This document shows positions 19,251 to 27,523 of a DNA stretch of 64,000 nucleotides, piece by piece. The DNA is from Planctomycetota bacterium (GTDB lineage Bacteria; Planctomycetota; OFTM77), in contig JAJDCO010000154.1 of assembly GCA_029260795.1 (NCBI GenBank), forward strand, positions 62,001 to 126,000, in the 5' to 3' direction. Position numbers and translations under genes: made by a program. Position 1 is the stretch's first letter. The number at the start of each line of letters is the position of its first letter. Below the pieces are notes generated by a model. That model ran no database searches. It was not told the origin of the DNA and saw only the letters and a list, made by a program, of their open reading frames with translations.

Positions 19251-19832
19251 ATGTCGACCTGGCCCCCTCGATTCCTCTTCCTCTCCGGACGGCTCTGCCT
19301 CGATCTCGCCCATACCGGGGGCGAGGGGCAGTACGCCAAGTTCGAACGCTTGCACGGGCCGCCGGACTTGGCGGATTGGCTGATGGCCTGCGAGCTGGCC
19401 GTTCCCGTCGCCCGTGTCCGCAGGCCCGATCTTCGAATTGCCCTCGAGCTCCGGGCCGCGATCTGGAAGGGTGCCCGGGCGATCTTGAAAGGCGCCGCAA
19501 TGCCGAGAGCCTTCGTCGACACGATCGGGTCCGTCGCGGCCCAGCCCGATCTCGTGCCAGTCTTGGTGCGAGGCACCCGACGCTGGTCACCGGGCTCGAC
19601 GGCGCGGCAGGCGCTCTCGTCGGTGGCGCGCGACGCGATCGCGCTCTTCGGCAGCGACGAACGAAAGCGACTTCGCGAGTGCCGAAACCCGAAGTGCCCG
19701 CTCCTGTTCGTCGATCTCTCGCGCCCGGGCCGCCGCGCATGGTGCACCATGCGCCGCTGCGGCAACCTCGAGAAGACGACTCGCTATCGGCGGCGACGGA
19801 GAGCGTCCCGTTCTTCAGCGAGCCCGGAGTGA
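19251..19832 (+). CDS. ABATE-domain / CGNR-type zinc-finger protein
   Basis: The 193-residue product follows the plan of ABATE/CGNR proteins. The N-terminal part begins FLSGRLCLDLAHTGGEG, and the C-terminal treble-clef-like finger contains CRNPKCPLLFVDLSR, WCTMRRCGNLEK and a basic tail TTRYRRRRR. The four zinc ligands (Cys144, 149, 165, 170) are present. The family name motif CGNR reads CGNL here, a change at the Arg. These proteins are regarded as stress- or metabolite-responsive transcription regulators, with the finger binding DNA; this is family knowledge, not proven here. The start at 19251 (MSTWPPRF) matches family length; the upstream extension is antisense to the 68-codon gene. The RidA-like gene follows 86 bases later on the same strand. 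Confidence 0.85.
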   Translation: MSTWPPRFLFLSGRLCLDLAHTGGEGQYAKFERLHGPPDLADWLMACELAVPVARVRRPDLRIALELRAAIWKGARAILKGAAMPRAFVDTIGSVAAQPDLVPVLVRGTRRWSPGSTARQALSSVARDAIALFGSDERKRLRECRNPKCPLLFVDLSRPGRRAWCTMRRCGNLEKTTRYRRRRRASRSSASPE

Positions 19833-19918
19833 GGACGTCTCACGTATTGCGGGTCACGTGCTTGATCTCGTCGTGCCTCGTTGCTTGTCAGTCAATGAAA
19901 CGGAAGGACCCCGACGCC

Positions 19919-20320
19919 ATGACCGTCCAGCATCTTCAGCCCGAAGGGCTCCATCGAAACCCGGCTTTTTCTCAGGCGATCGTGGTCGAGGGATCCCATC
20001 GCACCGTGTACGTCGGCGGTCAGAATGCCGTCGATGCCGATGGCAATGTCGTCGGGGTCGGCGACCTCGGCGCGCAGACCGAGCAAGTGTGCCGCAACGT
20101 CCAAACCGCGCTGACCGCCGCCGGTGCACGACTCGATCACTTGATCCAGCTGACCATCTGCGTGGTTCAGGGACAGCCGATCCGCGAGGCATTCGTGGTC
20201 TCGCAACGCGTTTGGGGGAGCTGGGCGAAGCCACCGACTCTCAGCGTCCTCGTCGTCGCTGGCCTGGCACATCCTGACTTCCTGATCGAGATCGAGGCGG
20301 TGGCCGTCGTGCCCGACTGA
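19919..20320 (+). CDS. RidA/YjgF-like protein
   Basis: The 133-residue product has the RidA fold pattern: VYVGGQNAVDADGNVVGVGDLGAQ, LTAAGARLDHLIQLTICV and the final strand FLIEIEAVAVV. RidA enzymes hydrolyse reactive enamines and imines made by PLP enzymes, in the cytoplasm. The conserved arginine of the active site, normally in a P-x-R-S block, is absent; the sequence there is PPTLSV (105-110). It may therefore belong to one of the Rid subgroups without deaminase activity, and its substrate is unknown. The ATG at 19919 has GGAAGGA ten bases upstream; an ATG at 19895 has no ribosome site. It lies behind the CGNR gene and convergent with the HEAT-repeat gene. Confidence 0.85.
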   Translation: MTVQHLQPEGLHRNPAFSQAIVVEGSHRTVYVGGQNAVDADGNVVGVGDLGAQTEQVCRNVQTALTAAGARLDHLIQLTICVVQGQPIREAFVVSQRVWGSWAKPPTLSVLVVAGLAHPDFLIEIEAVAVVPD

Positions 20321-20359
20321 GTCGGCATCGTGAGCGACCTCTGACAGATCACCTTCCGA

Positions 20360-23300
20360 TCAGCGATCTCGTGTCCTCGCCTCCCGCACGGCCCGTCGGA
20401 CGGCTTCGGATCCGTTTCGACTAGCGGTGTCGAGCGCGCGCCCTCCCTCTGTCCCGAGTGCCGTGAGGAGCGACGCGGCGCGGAGTCGTGTCGCAGGTGT
20501 GTTGCCTGGCGTCTCCAGGACTTCTCGCACCGCGTCGACGGCCGCCGAGCCGAGCGGTTGAAGCTGGCCGGCCGCTTCTGTGGCCAGCTGGTCGTCTTCG
20601 ACGGCGAGCCACTTGGCCAATCGTCGGATGAGATCGGGATCAACCGGACGAAGCTGCAGCAACGACGCCGTGGCGTGGAGCTGAACCCAAGGGTCTTCTT
20701 GAGATCCGGCTTGCACCAGGGCGGCGATGGCCCGCTGCCGATCTCCTTCGATTCCACTTTGGAGGAGCTGCTCCTCACGCCGCTCCTCGGCCTCGAGATC
20801 CTCTTCCTCGAACGGGTCCTCGTCGAGATCGTCCAGAAGCGACTTTCGCCAGGCCTCGTTGCGCCGATTCTCGCTCTCTCCCGTGAACCGGAGCGCCCAG
20901 GCCGCATCGATGCGCGCCGTTCGATCGCCGTCTCTCAGTGCGCCGAGCAATGGGTCGAGTGCGGAGCCTGCGAGCCGCGCCAAGACCTCCGCGGCACGAT
21001 ACCGGGAGGCAGGAGACCCTTGGGAGTCACCGAGAATGCCGGCCAGTCTGCTGACGCCGTGGGGGCCCAAGGTCTCCGTTCGAAGGTGTCGAGTCATCGC
21101 TCGGGCAGCGGGGGACACCTGATCGTCGTCCGGGGCTTGCATCATTTGAAGCAGCACCTCGGCGGCCGAGGAAACGTGCGTCTCGAGAGTGAGCAGCGAC
21201 GTCGCTGCATTCAGTCGGGTCTCGGTGTCCTCGGCCGCGAGCGTCTCTTTCAAGGCGGCGGCCACCGTCTTGGAGATCCTCTCGTCGGCGTCGAGCTTCC
21301 AACTTCCTTCGCCCAGAGCCCGTGCCGCTGCGCGAGCCACCTCGACGTTCTCGTGGTCGAGCGCTTCGACGAGCCTCGGAATCGCAGATCGGACGGCGCC
21401 GAATCCCGCCAATCCGCTCGCGAGCGCTTGTCGACCGGAGGCAGAGAGCCCGGGCTCGAGAAGCAACTCGGCCGCGGACCTCACGGCGGGCTCTCGAAGT
21501 TCCGACAAGCCGGACTGCGCCTCAAAGGCCGTGGTGGCGTCCTCGGATGCGGCGAGCGTCGCGAGCCGCTCTACGGCGGCGCGCGCCGCGTCGTCGGGAG
21601 CGTCGCTGCCGCGCTCGTACCTCCAACGCCGTTGGCCGGTCATCAAGAGGATCTCGCGGGCGACGATGATCTGGAGGGATGGCTCGGCCTCGCTCAACGA
21701 GGGCAGGAGAGCACGAATGGCCCGATCGAGTGCGGTCCGATCGTAGTCCGTCGTCTGGGCCAATGTCCGCGCCAGCCGAAGTGTCGAGGGTCCGGTCAGC
21801 CCGGGGCGATCGAGTGCCCGGCTGAGCTCGCCTGCGACCGCGTCCTGGTCCTCCGCGTTCGATCCCAAAGCTCGCGCGACTCTTTGCCAACCTCTTTCGT
21901 CGGCCTCCACCAGCTCGTCGATGAGCTGGCGAATGCCGTCTGAGGAACTGCCGCCCAGGGCATGCCGCAGGCCTCGGGCAGCGATTCGAACGTCCGTGTT
22001 CGTCGAGTCCTCCTCACGACGGGCAAGCTCGAGCGCGATCCGACTCGCCTCGACTGTCGGTCGCTCGAGCTTCGCGACCACCTCGAGAAGCTTCGCGCGC
22101 GCTTCCATGGACGCGATATCGATCGCCTCGGCCAAGAGGGGGAGTGCCACCGTCGAGGTCGCTCCGCTGGCGCGCCGGATCAAGCTCCAAGAAGCCTCGG
22201 AGGCCAACGTGTCCTCGGCCTCGACCGTCAAGGCGATGAGCTCGCGGAGCGAGTCCCTGTCTCCCGGCGACAGGCTCGCGAGCATTCCGGCACCCTGAAG
22301 GCGCACGAACGGATCCTCGTCTTCGAGCAGGGGGCGAAGCTGCGGAAGGGCGCCGGCTCCGGCTTCGAGGATGTCGCCGATGGGGTCCTGGTCGTCCGGA
22401 AGCCGCCAGAGCCCACTCTCAGCGTATTGACGAATCGTCCGAATACTGCGCGCGATGCGAGCGCGCTCCTCCGAGGTCGCGACGCGGGTTCCCTCGACGT
22501 TCTCGCGAAGGGCAGCGTCGATGACGACGAAGGCTCGAGCATCGCGAGGCTCGATCTCGAGAATGGTCATCGCGGCTTCGACGCGCACGCGACGCTCAGC
22601 ATTCTCGAGCGCTCGGCGCAGCACGGGTATTGCAGACCGGCCGGCTAGCCGGAGTGCTTGGAGCGCGGTCCCTCGCATCAACGGATCCTCGCTCCCGATG
22701 GTCTCCGCCAGCAGCTCTTGGGCCGTCCCAGGGGTCGGCTCCATCCGAAGCAGTCCACTCGCCGCAGCCAAGCGGATGGGAAGGTCCCGCTCCGTGTCCG
22801 CGAGCATGGCTTCGAGCGCGGGCCGGGCGGCTTCACCGGCGAGGAGCAAGCTCTCGACGACTGCCTGTGCCGAGCCCGAGGGGCTCTCGAGGAGCGCCGC
22901 TTCCAGGGCTCGTCGCGCGTCGTCCGCTTCGGGGGAGATTCGGAGCAGCAGAGTCGCGGCCGAGATTCGCGTGGCGACCGAGGCGCTCTCGAGCCGGGCT
23001 CGAAGTCGAGACGGACCCTGCGGTGTCCGGGAGAGCCCGTCCAGGGCGTAGGGCATCATCTCCTCATTCTCCGAGGAGAGCACCTCAACGAGCACGTCCG
23101 CCGCTTCGGTCGTTTCGGGCGAGATCGTGAGAAGGGTCCAGGCGACGAGGACGGCATCGGAGCCTTCCCGACCGAGACGTTTCCGAAGCTCGGGCAAGGC
23201 AAGGTCGGCCGCCGGTCCGATCGCTTGCAGTGCAAAGAGCGCGGCTCCCGCGAGGTCTTCATCCTCTTGAAGGATCGTCACGAGACTCGGCACCGCCTCA

Positions 23301-23785
23301 CGAGCCGAGCTGCCCATTCCGGCGAGCGCCATCGCGGCGCCAATGCGCACGTTTTCTCGCTCGTCGGTCAGCGCTTCACGCACTGCTTCGAGGGCGGGTT
23401 TGCCGATGGCCGCGAGGGCCGCAGCCGCATGACGGCGGTCGTCCGGCGGCCCGAAGATGAATGGAAGCGACGGGTCGTCGACCTCGTCGAGCCGCTCGAT
23501 CAATGCCGAGACCGAGTCGCGCGCAGCCGGTCCGATGGCCCCCAGGGCGGAGGCGGCGCGGAGGCGTACCTCACGAGACGGATCGTCGAGAGCGCCTGCC
23601 AGAGCACGCGTTGCGGGTGCCGCCGAAGGACCCATCTTCGTCAGCGCCCAAACGGCCCGTGACCGGATGCGAGTGTCGAGGGCTTCGAGATCAGCCGCCC
23701 ATTCGATGGCGGTTCGCCCATGGAACTCTTCTTGCTTGGCCGATGCGACCACCGCCATGAGGGCGACAGCGAGAATCGAGCGCAT
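20360..23785 (-). CDS. Large exported HEAT-repeat protein
   Basis: The 1141-residue product has a short signal peptide (MRSILAVALMAVVASA) and then consists almost wholly of HEAT/PBS-lyase-type repeats. Examples are VRLRAASALGAIGPAARDSV, VRIGAAMALAGMGSSAREAV and VARAAARALGEGSWKL. Such arrays form curved helical scaffolds that bind proteins; no enzymatic motif is visible. The first repeat block is well conserved and the later ones are more degenerate. An acidic segment (DDLDEDPFEEEDLEAEERRE) lies near residue 1010. The ATG at 23785 follows GAGGAAGC and starts the signal peptide, so the longer frame to 24076 is rejected. It is the third gene behind the ATP-grasp enzyme and a second, cytoplasmic HEAT protein, 59 bases downstream of the latter. 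Confidence 0.85.
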   Translation of the reverse strand: MRSILAVALMAVVASAKQEEFHGRTAIEWAADLEALDTRIRSRAVWALTKMGPSAAPATRALAGALDDPSREVRLRAASALGAIGPAARDSVSALIERLDEVDDPSLPFIFGPPDDRRHAAAALAAIGKPALEAVREALTDERENVRIGAAMALAGMGSSAREAVPSLVTILQEDEDLAGAALFALQAIGPAADLALPELRKRLGREGSDAVLVAWTLLTISPETTEAADVLVEVLSSENEEMMPYALDGLSRTPQGPSRLRARLESASVATRISAATLLLRISPEADDARRALEAALLESPSGSAQAVVESLLLAGEAARPALEAMLADTERDLPIRLAAASGLLRMEPTPGTAQELLAETIGSEDPLMRGTALQALRLAGRSAIPVLRRALENAERRVRVEAAMTILEIEPRDARAFVVIDAALRENVEGTRVATSEERARIARSIRTIRQYAESGLWRLPDDQDPIGDILEAGAGALPQLRPLLEDEDPFVRLQGAGMLASLSPGDRDSLRELIALTVEAEDTLASEASWSLIRRASGATSTVALPLLAEAIDIASMEARAKLLEVVAKLERPTVEASRIALELARREEDSTNTDVRIAARGLRHALGGSSSDGIRQLIDELVEADERGWQRVARALGSNAEDQDAVAGELSRALDRPGLTGPSTLRLARTLAQTTDYDRTALDRAIRALLPSLSEAEPSLQIIVAREILLMTGQRRWRYERGSDAPDDAARAAVERLATLAASEDATTAFEAQSGLSELREPAVRSAAELLLEPGLSASGRQALASGLAGFGAVRSAIPRLVEALDHENVEVARAAARALGEGSWKLDADERISKTVAAALKETLAAEDTETRLNAATSLLTLETHVSSAAEVLLQMMQAPDDDQVSPAARAMTRHLRTETLGPHGVSRLAGILGDSQGSPASRYRAAEVLARLAGSALDPLLGALRDGDRTARIDAAWALRFTGESENRRNEAWRKSLLDDLDEDPFEEEDLEAEERREEQLLQSGIEGDRQRAIAALVQAGSQEDPWVQLHATASLLQLRPVDPDLIRRLAKWLAVEDDQLATEAAGQLQPLGSAAVDAVREVLETPGNTPATRLRAASLLTALGTEGGRALDTASRNGSEAVRRAVREARTRDR

Positions 23786-23844
23786 GGCGAGCTTCCTCGG
23801 TGAGTGTTCGTGGAAATCCGACCCGGTCCGGTTGACCGTTCCAA

Positions 23845-24639
23845 TCAGAAGAGATCGTCCGAATCGGCCAGGATCAGAGCTTCTTGGGCAGCCTGACGGA
23901 TCTCTGGGTCCTCGGAGCCGACGAGCTCGGCGAGGATCTTCTGGGAGGCCTTTGGCCGGATCGAGGCCAAGGCCTCGATGGCGGCGAGCCGAAGGGGCTG
24001 GCTCGTGGCAGCGGCGGTCACGAGCTTCGATACGTGCCACCAAGCGGCGGACAGCTCGGAGTTGCCGGCAGCACAAACGGCCTCGAAATGAACCCTGGGA
24101 TCCGAGCTCGCGAGGGATTCGAGGATCTCATCTTCGAAGCCCGCCACCCAACGCATGCAGAACACCGCCGTGAGCTTCCAGTCGGGATCGTCTCGAGAGT
24201 AGGCCGTGCGGACCGCGTCGGATTGCCAAGGAAGTCGTGCTCGCACTGATGCCTCGAGTGCGCGGCGCCTCACCAGCTTGGGAGCCTGCTCGTCATTTGC
24301 CGCTTGCTCGAGGCTCTCTTGAATCTCATGGAGCAAGGGGACGGAGATCGGGAGGTCTTCGTCCTCCTCGAAGTCATTCAGGTCAGCTTCCTCGAGAGCG
24401 GCGCCAAATGAGATCGCGGCCGCAGCGCGGATCTCTTCGTCTTCCTCAGGGGACGTGAGGATCGACAGCAGTGCGCGGGCCAGCTCGTCGTTGATCACGA
24501 CGAGCTCACCGGCAAGGCTCACGGCCAGCCGGCGGTCCTCTTTCGGGGTCGTCTCTTCCTCGAGGGCTCGGAGCAAGACCTGGTCGGCATCGTCCGGCCA
24601 GCTCCAGGAAGCGATCCGCTCGAGATCGTGCAAGTCCAT
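23845..24639 (-). CDS. HEAT-repeat protein without signal peptide
   Basis: The 264-residue product has no signal peptide and begins MDLHDLERIASWSWPDDADQ. It is all helical with HEAT-like repeats, clearest at the C-terminus (LAAIEALASIRPKASQKILA, then IRQAAQEALILADSDDLF). A strongly acidic linker (ADLNDFEEDEDLP) sits in the middle. It is probably a cytoplasmic protein-binding scaffold. The ATG at 24639 is preferred because the upstream part of the frame (to 24723) overlaps the ATP-grasp gene and is rich in arginine, unlike the rest. It lies 53 bases behind the ATP-grasp gene and ahead of the large exported HEAT protein, which suggests one transcript. No specific function can be assigned. Confidence 0.8.
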   Translation of the reverse strand: MDLHDLERIASWSWPDDADQVLLRALEEETTPKEDRRLAVSLAGELVVINDELARALLSILTSPEEDEEIRAAAAISFGAALEEADLNDFEEDEDLPISVPLLHEIQESLEQAANDEQAPKLVRRRALEASVRARLPWQSDAVRTAYSRDDPDWKLTAVFCMRWVAGFEDEILESLASSDPRVHFEAVCAAGNSELSAAWWHVSKLVTAAATSQPLRLAAIEALASIRPKASQKILAELVGSEDPEIRQAAQEALILADSDDLF

Positions 24640-24692
24640 CGTGCCTGGTCCTCGTCTTCTTGGTCGTTCGACTCGAGTTCCAAGGGATCGCC

Positions 24693-25844
24693 TCATTCCA
24701 TCGAGATCAGAATCCGTCCGCAAGCTTTCTCGAGGTGGGCGATCGCTTCCTGACGGCTGCTTCCCGTGACCAAGACGTGACCCAGCTCTTGGCCGACGCC
24801 GACTCGCTCCTCGATCCGCTCACCGGGGCGTCCACGGACGACCGCTTGCTCGACTCCCGAGGAGTGTCGGGCGGCTTCGACCCCTTCGATCGCTCGGAGA
24901 GTGCCCGCACCGGGGTGGAGGATCTGCACCGCCGCGAACCGGCAAGCCGTCGGGTTGACCTTCGGCCGGAGTCCTCTTTCCACGTCGAGCCAGGCGCGCC
25001 AGAAATCGAGATCGTAAGCACGCGAGATCAGCTCCATCAAGTAGCCGCCCGGTGGGCGCAGGGCGATCTCACCGAAGACCGGTCCCTCGTCGGTGAGAAA
25101 GAGCTCGAGATGCGTCACGCCGCAGGACACCTCCAACGCGTGGATCGCCTGACGATTCAGAGCTCGAACCGCCTTCTCCGTATCGCTCGAGAGCGTGGCG
25201 GGCACGACGTTCGACCACTGGGGCACACGGTACTCGGAAAGGTTGACGAAGATCGGCTCGCCCCCGTGAACCAGGGACTCGAGGCTCATCTCCGTTCCTC
25301 GGACGAACGACTCGGCGAGCCAGCCGGGGTCGATCGAATCCGGAAGCTGATCGGCTCGCTCACAGATCCGTGAATCGCGTCCGCCCGAGCCGACGGACCG
25401 CTTGAGGACGATCGGTAACCCCAGGCGCTCGGCCAGCTCCGCTCCGCCCACGCGATCGCTGTGAGTCAGGTACCGGGCGCAGCGGACTCCCGCCGACGTC
25501 ACGGCGCGCTTCATCCGAATCTTGTCGGTGCAGCGCGCGGCGGTGGCTTCGTCGACCCCGATCAGGCCGAGGGCCGCTCGGATACGGGCGGCGGTGCGCA
25601 CCGTGCGCTCAGCTGCCGCCACCACCGTGGAGACCGCGGTTCCTTCGCAGAGCTCCATTGCGGCTTGAAGCTGTGCCGCCGAATCGTTGGGAGAGCAGAC
25701 GGCGTGACCTCGAACGAGCGCAAGCTCTCGCCTCGACGGTGAGCGGTCGGTCAAGAGTAGGGTCTGCTGTCCAGAAGACCGCACGGCCTCGAGAGCTCTC
25801 CGCCGGCTTCCCACGACGAGGACCGTTTCGGTCCGATGATTCAG
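24693..25844 (-). CDS. ATP-grasp domain enzyme, probable CTG start
   Basis: The product is an ATP-grasp ligase-type enzyme of about 383 residues. It has an N-terminal Rossmann-like pre-grasp domain (TVLVVGSRRRALEAVRSSG), the ATP-binding segments KIRMKRAVTSAGV and GLPIVLKRSVGSGGRDS, and the catalytic/metal block GPVFGEIALRPPGGYLMELI. Members join a carboxylate to an amine or another nucleophile using ATP; the substrate is unknown. The frame is open back to 25919 but contains no ATG, GTG or TTG before the GTG at 25814, and that GTG lies inside the first beta strand. CTG at 25844 has AGGAG seven bases ahead, so I place the start there. Two HEAT-repeat genes follow on the same strand. Confidence 0.75.
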   Translation of the reverse strand: MNHRTETVLVVGSRRRALEAVRSSGQQTLLLTDRSPSRRELALVRGHAVCSPNDSAAQLQAAMELCEGTAVSTVVAAAERTVRTAARIRAALGLIGVDEATAARCTDKIRMKRAVTSAGVRCARYLTHSDRVGGAELAERLGLPIVLKRSVGSGGRDSRICERADQLPDSIDPGWLAESFVRGTEMSLESLVHGGEPIFVNLSEYRVPQWSNVVPATLSSDTEKAVRALNRQAIHALEVSCGVTHLELFLTDEGPVFGEIALRPPGGYLMELISRAYDLDFWRAWLDVERGLRPKVNPTACRFAAVQILHPGAGTLRAIEGVEAARHSSGVEQAVVRGRPGERIEERVGVGQELGHVLVTGSSRQEAIAHLEKACGRILISME

Positions 25845-26170
25845 AACTCGCTCCTCTTCTTCTCTTCCCGGGAGGCATCGGGGAACGGGAGGGCACTGAT
25901 TTCGGCCGAGAGAATACGGTCAGGATCCGCCGAACGCCACCGTGTTGTGCCGCAAAGCTCGCACTGCGACCGCCGTTTGGGGCTCTCGCCGCGTCGGGTC
26001 TGGCAGGCTTCGAGTCGCCATCGGCTCGGTCCGTTCTTCAGACGAGGTTCCGTCTCACGTTGACGGCCTCCGGGCACTGACCTACGATTTGCGCTTCGGT
26101 CGCGAGGAGTGTCCTGGCGATCTGAGACGGTTCGGTCTTGACCCTGTGACCGTGGCGGGAGCGGAGAATC
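25845..26170. promoter_or_regulatory. Divergent intergenic region with predicted psd promoter
   Basis: These 326 bases lie between the divergent ATP-grasp gene and psd; a frame that runs through here on the minus strand (25841-27460) is antisense to psd and looks non-coding. A good sigma-70 type promoter is present on the plus strand: TTGACG (26060-26065), 17 bases, TACGAT (26083-26088). It would start the psd transcript near 26095, about 75 bases before the ATG. I see no clear promoter for the ATP-grasp gene. Confidence 0.5.
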
Positions 26171-27523
26171 ATGCGCTGGCCCTGGACGCCCTATGGGCGC
26201 ACCGAGCTGATCAGCTGGGGCGCCACGACCTTTGGCATCACTTTGGCGACGCTCTACTTCTATCCCTGGCTCGCGTTCGTGCCGGCTCTGGGCTGCTTGT
26301 TCTTCCTGAACTTCTTTCGGGATCCGGAGCGCCCGATCCCTGCCGAGCCCGGCCTGATCATCTCGCCGGCCGACGGCAAGGTGACCGACGTCCAGGAGAT
26401 GCCCGAGGACGAGTACTTGGGAGGGCCGGCCGTTCGGGTCGGGATCTTCCTCTCCGTCTTCGACGTCCACGTGAACCGCGTTCCGTGTGCGGGTGTCGTC
26501 GAGCACCTCCGCCACCGGGAAGGGAAGTATCTCGACGCACGGGATCCGAACTGTGCGACCGAGAACGAGCGCCAGGATCTCGGCCTGCTGGCCGAGGGGC
26601 CGGACGGTCGTCCGATGAAGGTGCTCGTCCGACAGGTCGCCGGTCTGATCGCACGGCGCATCGTGTGTCCGGTCCCCATCGGAAAACATCTCGAGCGCGG
26701 TGAGCGGTACGGCATGATCAAGTTCGGCTCGCGCACCGAAGTCTATCTGCCGATCGAGGTCGGCTTCGAGCCGGCCGTTTCCGTCGGCGATCGGGTTCAG
26801 GGCGGCCGGACCATCCTCGGTCGGCTCAGTGGAGTCGCTTCCAGCGGGCTGCCCCAGTCGACTCCATCCACTGAAGATGCCGCGGTGTCGACTCAGCCGA
26901 TCCCGATCGAGAAGGAAGAGCGAGCCGCGTCGCTCGTGCCGGCGCCGGAGCCGCCTCTCGATCGCGGCGATGAGGCGAGCGAGCTCGCACCCGACGTCGT
27001 CGAAACGACGACCGAGGTGGAAGCGGAAGCGCCCGGCGAGTCGGAGGTGCCGGCTCCCTCGACCGACGTGCCCCCCAGGGTGTCGAGCGAAGCTTCGGAG
27101 CCGGCCGTGGCGACGGAGGTCGCAGCGAGCGAGTGCGAAGCGGAGGCTCACGAGACGAGCCGGGAGTCGGTGGCACCGGTCGTCGAGTCGAGCCCTTCGG
27201 CGGAGTCCGAGGATCAGGTGACGTCCCCGGTGGAAGAGAGGAGCGCCACGGTCTCCGAATCGACATCGACCGAAGGTGGCGAGGAGCCGACGCCTGCGGT
27301 GGGAGACCCGGCGTCGCCGCCTTCGGATCGCCGCCGGAAGCCCTCGCGCAAGAACCGACGCAAGAAGAACCGAGCGAAGGGGGGTGCCTCGGCCACTCCG
27401 CCGGGATCGAAGCCCCCGACCCCCGCGAGCTCGACTCCGTCCGACGGTCCCCTCGAGCACGATGACGAAGATGAGCCTTCACCGGATCCTTCCACGTCGC
27501 CTTCCGGGAACTCGAGCACTTGA
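26171..27523 (+). CDS. psd: Phosphatidylserine decarboxylase with long disordered C-terminal extension
   Basis: Residues 1 to about 220 form a complete short-type phosphatidylserine decarboxylase: membrane-associated hydrophobic segments (about 14-48), FFRDPERPIP, SPADGKVTDV, LSVFDVHVNRVP and the self-cleavage site FGSRTEVYLP (between Gly186 and Ser187, giving the pyruvoyl group). It makes phosphatidylethanolamine from phosphatidylserine. About 230 further residues are low-complexity, rich in Glu, Ser, Pro and Thr, with one basic cluster (RRRKPSRKNRRKKNRAKGG, near 386-405). That tail has no recognisable domain and is unusual for this enzyme. The ATG at 26171 has GGAG upstream. The stop overlaps the TTG start of the pssA-folK gene as TTGA. 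Confidence 0.92.
   Translation: MRWPWTPYGRTELISWGATTFGITLATLYFYPWLAFVPALGCLFFLNFFRDPERPIPAEPGLIISPADGKVTDVQEMPEDEYLGGPAVRVGIFLSVFDVHVNRVPCAGVVEHLRHREGKYLDARDPNCATENERQDLGLLAEGPDGRPMKVLVRQVAGLIARRIVCPVPIGKHLERGERYGMIKFGSRTEVYLPIEVGFEPAVSVGDRVQGGRTILGRLSGVASSGLPQSTPSTEDAAVSTQPIPIEKEERAASLVPAPEPPLDRGDEASELAPDVVETTTEVEAEAPGESEVPAPSTDVPPRVSSEASEPAVATEVAASECEAEAHETSRESVAPVVESSPSAESEDQVTSPVEERSATVSESTSTEGGEEPTPAVGDPASPPSDRRRKPSRKNRRKKNRAKGGASATPPGSKPPTPASSTPSDGPLEHDDEDEPSPDPSTSPSGNSST

Noticed and set aside
25841-27460. Minus-strand frame of 539 codons over psd
   Set aside because: It is antisense to phosphatidylserine decarboxylase and reads as Arg/Asp-rich low-complexity sequence.
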